Assembly (NCBI GenBank): GCA_029239875.1 | Contig: JARBUD010000008.1 | Span: 62,001-126,000, forward strand | Reading direction: 5' to 3' | Origin: Xanthobacteraceae bacterium | GTDB taxonomy: Bacteria; Pseudomonadota; Alphaproteobacteria; Rhizobiales; Xanthobacteraceae | DNA: 64,000 nt | Shown here: piece by piece, positions 60,532 through 64,000 of the stretch | Layout of the letters: the number at the start of each line of letters is the position of its first letter | Position numbering within the stretch: position 1 is the stretch's first letter | Position numbers and translations under genes: made by a program | The notes under the pieces: model-generated | Seen by the model: only the letters and a program-made list of their open reading frames with translations | Database searches by the model: none | Told to the model about the DNA's origin: nothing

Positions 60532-61503
60532 ATGATGACCTTCAAGAAAATCGTTGCAGGACTACTTCTTCTGGCGGCGGCGGCCTCGACTTCCGCCCGC
60601 GCCGAAACCAACAAGATGACCATCGGCACCGGCGTCGATCCCGCCTTCTCGGCGTTCTACGTCGCCGACAAGATGGGCATCTTCAAGAAGAACGATCTCG
60701 ACGTCGAGCTCAAGACCGGCCCGAGCGGCTCGGCCATGGTCGGGCTGCTGATCCAGAACCAGATGCAAGGTGCGTTCGGGGCCGAGCAGGCCGGCATCCT
60801 CAACTCGACGCTCGATCCCAATGTGAGCGTCATCGCCGAGGGCGCCGCGCTGCAGCGCTGGTTCGCCATCGTCGGCAAGAACGTCGGATCGGTGGAGGAT
60901 CTGAAGGGCAAGAAGATCGGCGTCGCCCGCGGCACCGGCAGCGAGATTTTCTGGCTCGCTCTGGTCGACAAGCTCGGCCTGAACGTCAAGGATTACGACG
61001 TCATCCAGGTCGACGCACCGGAGATGATCGCCGCACTCGAGCGGGGCGACATCGACGCCTACAGCGCCTGGGAGCCGTGGGTGTCGAAGGGGCTGGCCGC
61101 CATTCCCGGCACCAAGATCGTGCGCGACAATGAGGGCGTCATCGAGGGACGGGTGTATTTCTACGTCAACGACGCCTGGGTGAAGGCCAATCCCGAGGCG
61201 GCGAAGCGGTTCACCAAGGCTCTGGTCGAGGCGACCGCGGTGATCAACGAGCAGCCGGCCGAAGCGACCAAGATCATCGCCTCCTTCCTGAAGCTCGACG
61301 AGACGATGCTGTCCGGCATGCTGAAGAAGATCCGCTTCGACGTGCGCCTCGACCAGCAGTCGGTCGACAATCTGGCGATCGGCGCCAAGCAGCTCGAGGC
61401 GGCGAAGAAGCTGCGCAAGCCGGTGGACTGGCAGCAATTCGTGAAGCCGGAACTGCTGCGTTCGGTCGCCCCCGACAAGGTCGACTTCACGCTGCCGAAG
61501 TGA
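60532..61503 (+). CDS. ABC transporter substrate-binding protein (SsuA/TauA/NMT1-like)
   Basis: Periplasmic receptor, 323 residues, signal peptide ending ARA near residue 22. The mature part follows the SsuA/NMT1 pattern: IGTGVDPAFSAFYVADKMGIFKKNDLDVEL (in parts, about 29-58), KGKKIGVARGTGSEIFWLALVDKLGL (in parts, about 124-149), ALERGDIDAYSAWEPWVSKG (about 168-187). GAGGGGAAAAG precedes two adjacent ATGs. This family binds sulfonates, nitrate, taurine or pyrimidine precursors. Neighbours favour an organosulfur compound. Confidence 0.88.
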   Translation: MMTFKKIVAGLLLLAAAASTSARAETNKMTIGTGVDPAFSAFYVADKMGIFKKNDLDVELKTGPSGSAMVGLLIQNQMQGAFGAEQAGILNSTLDPNVSVIAEGAALQRWFAIVGKNVGSVEDLKGKKIGVARGTGSEIFWLALVDKLGLNVKDYDVIQVDAPEMIAALERGDIDAYSAWEPWVSKGLAAIPGTKIVRDNEGVIEGRVYFYVNDAWVKANPEAAKRFTKALVEATAVINEQPAEATKIIASFLKLDETMLSGMLKKIRFDVRLDQQSVDNLAIGAKQLEAAKKLRKPVDWQQFVKPELLRSVAPDKVDFTLPK

Positions 61504-61587
61504 AGTAGGTCAGCCACACCCTGTTCACGCCGTGCCGAAAGCGAAGGGCCGGGCATCCTAGGGGTGACCGGTCCTTTTTCGTGCCGG

Positions 61588-62481
61588 TCAGTCGATCGGC
61601 GCGGCGAAGGCCGGCGTGATCTGGCTGGCGATTTCCAGATGATGCTTCAGCAGCGAGGCCGCCCATTCCCGCTGGTCTTCGAGCAGGGCATCGATGATGG
61701 CCACGTGCTCACCGATGCGCTTGCGGATGCGCGCGCGATCCAGGGCAAGCTGCTCGTTCAGGCGCCTCAACCGGCTGTGACGGCGCACCGCCTCGATGAT
61801 GAACGAGTTGTGCGAGAAGCCGGCCAGCGTCTCGTGGAACGACGCGTTGAGCTCGAAAAGCTGCCGCGCATCGGACGAGGACGCCATGCTCATCTGGTCC
61901 TCGCGCATCTGCCGCAGCAGCGGCTTATCGGCGAGGAAGGTCGGTTCGAGCATCGACTGGGGTTCGATCAGTATGCGGAACCGATAGCTGTCGCGATAGG
62001 TTTCGGGGCTGTTCAGCGTCGGCAGAAAATACCAGCCGTGACCGGGGGCGGGCTCGACGACGCCGTCCAGCGACAGCCGGTTCAGCACCCGCAGCAATTG
62101 CGAGCGCGGGACGTCGTAACGCCGCATGAACTCGGCTTCGGTGAACTGTTCCGGCACCAGATCGCGGGAACGGTCGCGGGAGATCGCGTCCAATAATTGC
62201 TGATCGGCGGATTTGGGAATCAGCGCGCTCGCCGACCCGAGCTCCGGCATCCTGTCCGGCGCGAAATAACCCCGCTCCGCTTGGGTGAGAAAGCCGCGCG
62301 TCGACAGGAACTGCATCACCGCCCGCACCGGCGAGCGGGAGACGCGGAATTCCTTGCACAGCTGCTCTTCCGTCACGCGCTGCCCCGGCGGGAAGCGGGC
62401 CGCGACCAGATAGCTCGCCATCCGCGCGGCCAGCTCGGCCTGCTTGGCGCTCAAGCGCGGCTCTTCGTCGTTTGCACTCAT
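61588..62481 (-). CDS. GntR/FCD-type regulator with tandem winged helices
   Basis: A 297-residue GntR-type regulator. The first winged helix is at about 13-74 (PGQRVTEEQLCKEFRVSRSP, recognition helix to RGFLTQAERGYF). A second one follows at about 92-153 (TEAEFMRRYDVPRSQLLRVLNRL…VEPAPGHGWYF). The FCD ligand domain is at about 160-290, with metal-site histidines in SFHETLAG, GEHVAIIDAL and LLKHHLEIA. Doubling of the DNA-binding part is unusual. It is divergent from the aldehyde dehydrogenase gene with a 22-bp palindrome between, its likely operator. Confidence 0.85.
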   Translation of the reverse strand: MSANDEEPRLSAKQAELAARMASYLVAARFPPGQRVTEEQLCKEFRVSRSPVRAVMQFLSTRGFLTQAERGYFAPDRMPELGSASALIPKSADQQLLDAISRDRSRDLVPEQFTEAEFMRRYDVPRSQLLRVLNRLSLDGVVEPAPGHGWYFLPTLNSPETYRDSYRFRILIEPQSMLEPTFLADKPLLRQMREDQMSMASSSDARQLFELNASFHETLAGFSHNSFIIEAVRRHSRLRRLNEQLALDRARIRKRIGEHVAIIDALLEDQREWAASLLKHHLEIASQITPAFAAPID

Positions 62482-62584
62482 TTTGAACCAGATGCCACCG
62501 TCGACTGCTGCAATCTAAAACAGTCTGCCTCAAAAGACATACCAAAAATCAGGCGACAGGATGCAGGGCGGTTGACACATGAAT

Positions 62585-62606
62585 GTATAATATGATGATA
62601 TTGTAC
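62585..62606. promoter_or_regulatory. Candidate GntR operator before the aldehyde dehydrogenase gene
   Basis: GTATAATAT-GATG-ATATTGTAC, 8 of 9 arm positions paired, in the 142-bp gap between the GntR gene and the aldehyde dehydrogenase gene, 18 bp before the latter's start. It contains TATAAT-like bases, so binding would block the promoter. Confidence 0.55.
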
Positions 62607-62623
62607 GAAATAGGAGTGCCGCC

Positions 62624-64000
62624 ATGAAGCTGTCGCGTAGCCAGCTGCTCGATGAAAAGACCTTGTTCGGAAACAGCGGGATCGACGAGAGCGGGCCACG
62701 CTTCGCGGTCAGGAATCCGGCGACGGGCGAGCTTCTCGCATCCCTGCCGAACATGAGCGGCCGGCATGCCGCGGCCGCGATCGAGCGCGCCCACGCCGCC
62801 TGGCCGGCCTGGCGCGGCCAGCTGGCGCAGGAGCGCGCAAATCTGCTCTGGCGCTGGCACGCCCTCATCGTCGGGAACCAGGAAGAGCTCGCCGCGATCA
62901 TGACGGCGGAGCAGGGCAAGCCCCTGGCCGAGGCGCGGGGTGAGATCGGCTTCGCCGCGCGTTTCGTCGAATGGTGCGCGGAGGACGCCAAGCGCGTCTA
63001 TGGCGACATCATTCCCTCGCCGCAGCAGGGCTGGCGCACCTTCGTGCTCAAGGAGCCGGCGGGCATCGCCGCCCTCATCACGCCCTGGAACTTCCCTGCG
63101 GCGATGGTCACCCGCAAGGCGGCGACGGCGCTGGCGGCGGGCTGCCCGGTCGTGCTCAAGCCGTCCGACTTCACGCCGCTCTCGGCGATGGCGCTGGTAC
63201 GGCTCGCCATCGAGGCCGGCATTCCCACCGATGTCTTCGGTCTGGTCACCTGCGATCGTGAGCATGTGGCGGAGGTCGGCACGCAGCTGGCGACCCATCC
63301 CGATGTTCGCGTGGTCAGCTTCACCGGCTCCACGGCCGTCGGCAAGCACCTGATGGCGCAGGCCGCGTCCACGGTGAAGAAGGTGAGCCTGGAACTCGGC
63401 GGCAACGCGCCCTTCATCGTGCTGGCCGACGCCGACCTCGACAATGCGGTCGCCGAGGTCGTCCGCTCGAAGTTCCGCAATATGGGCCAGGCCTGCGTCG
63501 CCGCGAACCGGATCTTCGTCCACGATTCCATCTACGACGCCTTCGCGCAGCGGCTCGTCGAAGCGGCCAAGGCCCTGCGCATCGGCGACGGCGCCGAGGA
63601 AGGCGTCGAGCAGGGGCCGCTGATCAACGAGGCGGCGATCGCCAAGGTCGAGGCGCATATCCGTGTCGCGTGCGAACGCGGCGCCGTCGTGCTGTGCGGC
63701 GGCGAGCGTCATGGACACACGGGCAATTTCTTCCTCCCGACCGTCTTGTCGGAGGTCGGCATGGGCACCTTGTTCGACGAGGAGGAGACGTTCGGCCCGG
63801 TCGCCCCGCTCTACCGCTTCTCGGACGTCGACGAGGTGGTCGCCCTCTCCAACGACAGCCGCTACGGCCTTGCCGCCTATGTCTTCGGACGCGACATCCA
63901 AAAGGTCTGGCGCGTGGCCGAGGCGCTGGAGGTCGGCGTCGTCGGCATCAATGCCGGCGTCGTCGGATCGGAAGTCGCTCCCTTGGGCGGGCGCAAGGAA
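62624..64000 (+). CDS. NAD(P)-dependent aldehyde dehydrogenase, runs off the window
   Basis: Aldehyde dehydrogenase of the succinate-semialdehyde dehydrogenase group; 459 codons are present without a stop, so the last few tens of residues are outside. ATG 62624 has AGGAG seven bases upstream. Motifs: ITPWNFPAAMVTRK (about 146-159), cofactor loop SFTGSTAVGKHLM (about 228-240), catalytic Glu in LELGGNAPFIV (about 253-263), catalytic Cys in FRNMGQACVAANR (about 284-296) and EETFGPVAPLY (about 387-397). It oxidises an aldehyde to the acid. An aldehyde is what FMNH2-dependent desulfonation of an alkanesulfonate yields, so it fits the module to its left. Confidence 0.9.
   Translation, partial: MKLSRSQLLDEKTLFGNSGIDESGPRFAVRNPATGELLASLPNMSGRHAAAAIERAHAAWPAWRGQLAQERANLLWRWHALIVGNQEELAAIMTAEQGKPLAEARGEIGFAARFVEWCAEDAKRVYGDIIPSPQQGWRTFVLKEPAGIAALITPWNFPAAMVTRKAATALAAGCPVVLKPSDFTPLSAMALVRLAIEAGIPTDVFGLVTCDREHVAEVGTQLATHPDVRVVSFTGSTAVGKHLMAQAASTVKKVSLELGGNAPFIVLADADLDNAVAEVVRSKFRNMGQACVAANRIFVHDSIYDAFAQRLVEAAKALRIGDGAEEGVEQGPLINEAAIAKVEAHIRVACERGAVVLCGGERHGHTGNFFLPTVLSEVGMGTLFDEEETFGPVAPLYRFSDVDEVVALSNDSRYGLAAYVFGRDIQKVWRVAEALEVGVVGINAGVVGSEVAPLGGRKE

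Overview
The window is GC-rich bacterial chromosome, tightly packed, with both strands used. The murA–DUF2948–hisD–UPF0262–phosphatase–maf–yacG block, the choline-sulfate trio (choX, betC, LysR) and the palindromic intergenic repeats point to an alphaproteobacterium of the order Hyphomicrobiales. A Xanthobacteraceae-like member is possible, but that is inference.

Layout. 0.1–5.7 kb: an APC permease, then arginine deiminase (arcA) between two ArcD-type arginine/ornithine antiporters. 6–12.5 kb: patatin-like phospholipase, GntP-type permease, GltS-type glutamate symporter, a small Tat-exported YXWGXW protein, a DUF900 alpha/beta hydrolase lipoprotein and an AI-2E family permease. 12.6–20.6 kb: GlcG/HbpS-like protein, an SDR, a very large Gly-rich autotransporter and a LuxR-type regulator. 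20.6–24.2 kb: choline-O-sulfate use (betC, choX, divergent LysR). 24.2–30.7 kb: core genes between tRNA-Thr(GGT) and tRNA-Phe(GAA).

To the right of tRNA-Phe the content is almost all catabolic. 30.9–44.6 kb is one pathway cluster: tripartite tricarboxylate transporter (tctABC), CitE-like CoA-ester lyase, enolase-superfamily enzyme, a three-part biotin-dependent acyl-CoA carboxylase, an ADP-forming acyl-CoA synthetase, a FAS1-like/MaoC hydratase, a non-canonical SDR and a TrmB-type regulator. Two matching 20-bp palindromes lie in its two divergent intergenic regions. Together these suggest import, CoA activation, carboxylation, hydration and lyase cleavage of an organic acid.

44.7–52 kb is an overlapping operon soeA-soeB-soeC-sulP-lysR: cytoplasmic-facing membrane-bound sulfite dehydrogenase plus a SulP sulfate carrier. 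52–62.5 kb carries a two-component FMNH2 monooxygenase (LLM enzyme plus flavin reductase) with a CoA-transferase and a crotonase, an MFS symporter, a LysR regulator, a nitrate/sulfonate/taurine-type ABC transporter and a GntR regulator. An aldehyde dehydrogenase runs off the right edge. A near-identical complex operator stands upstream of both the monooxygenase operon and the LysR/MFS pair. My reading is that 44–64 kb is an organosulfur mineralisation module: uptake, oxygenolytic C–S cleavage, aldehyde oxidation, CoA activation, sulfite oxidation, sulfate export. The substrate is unknown.
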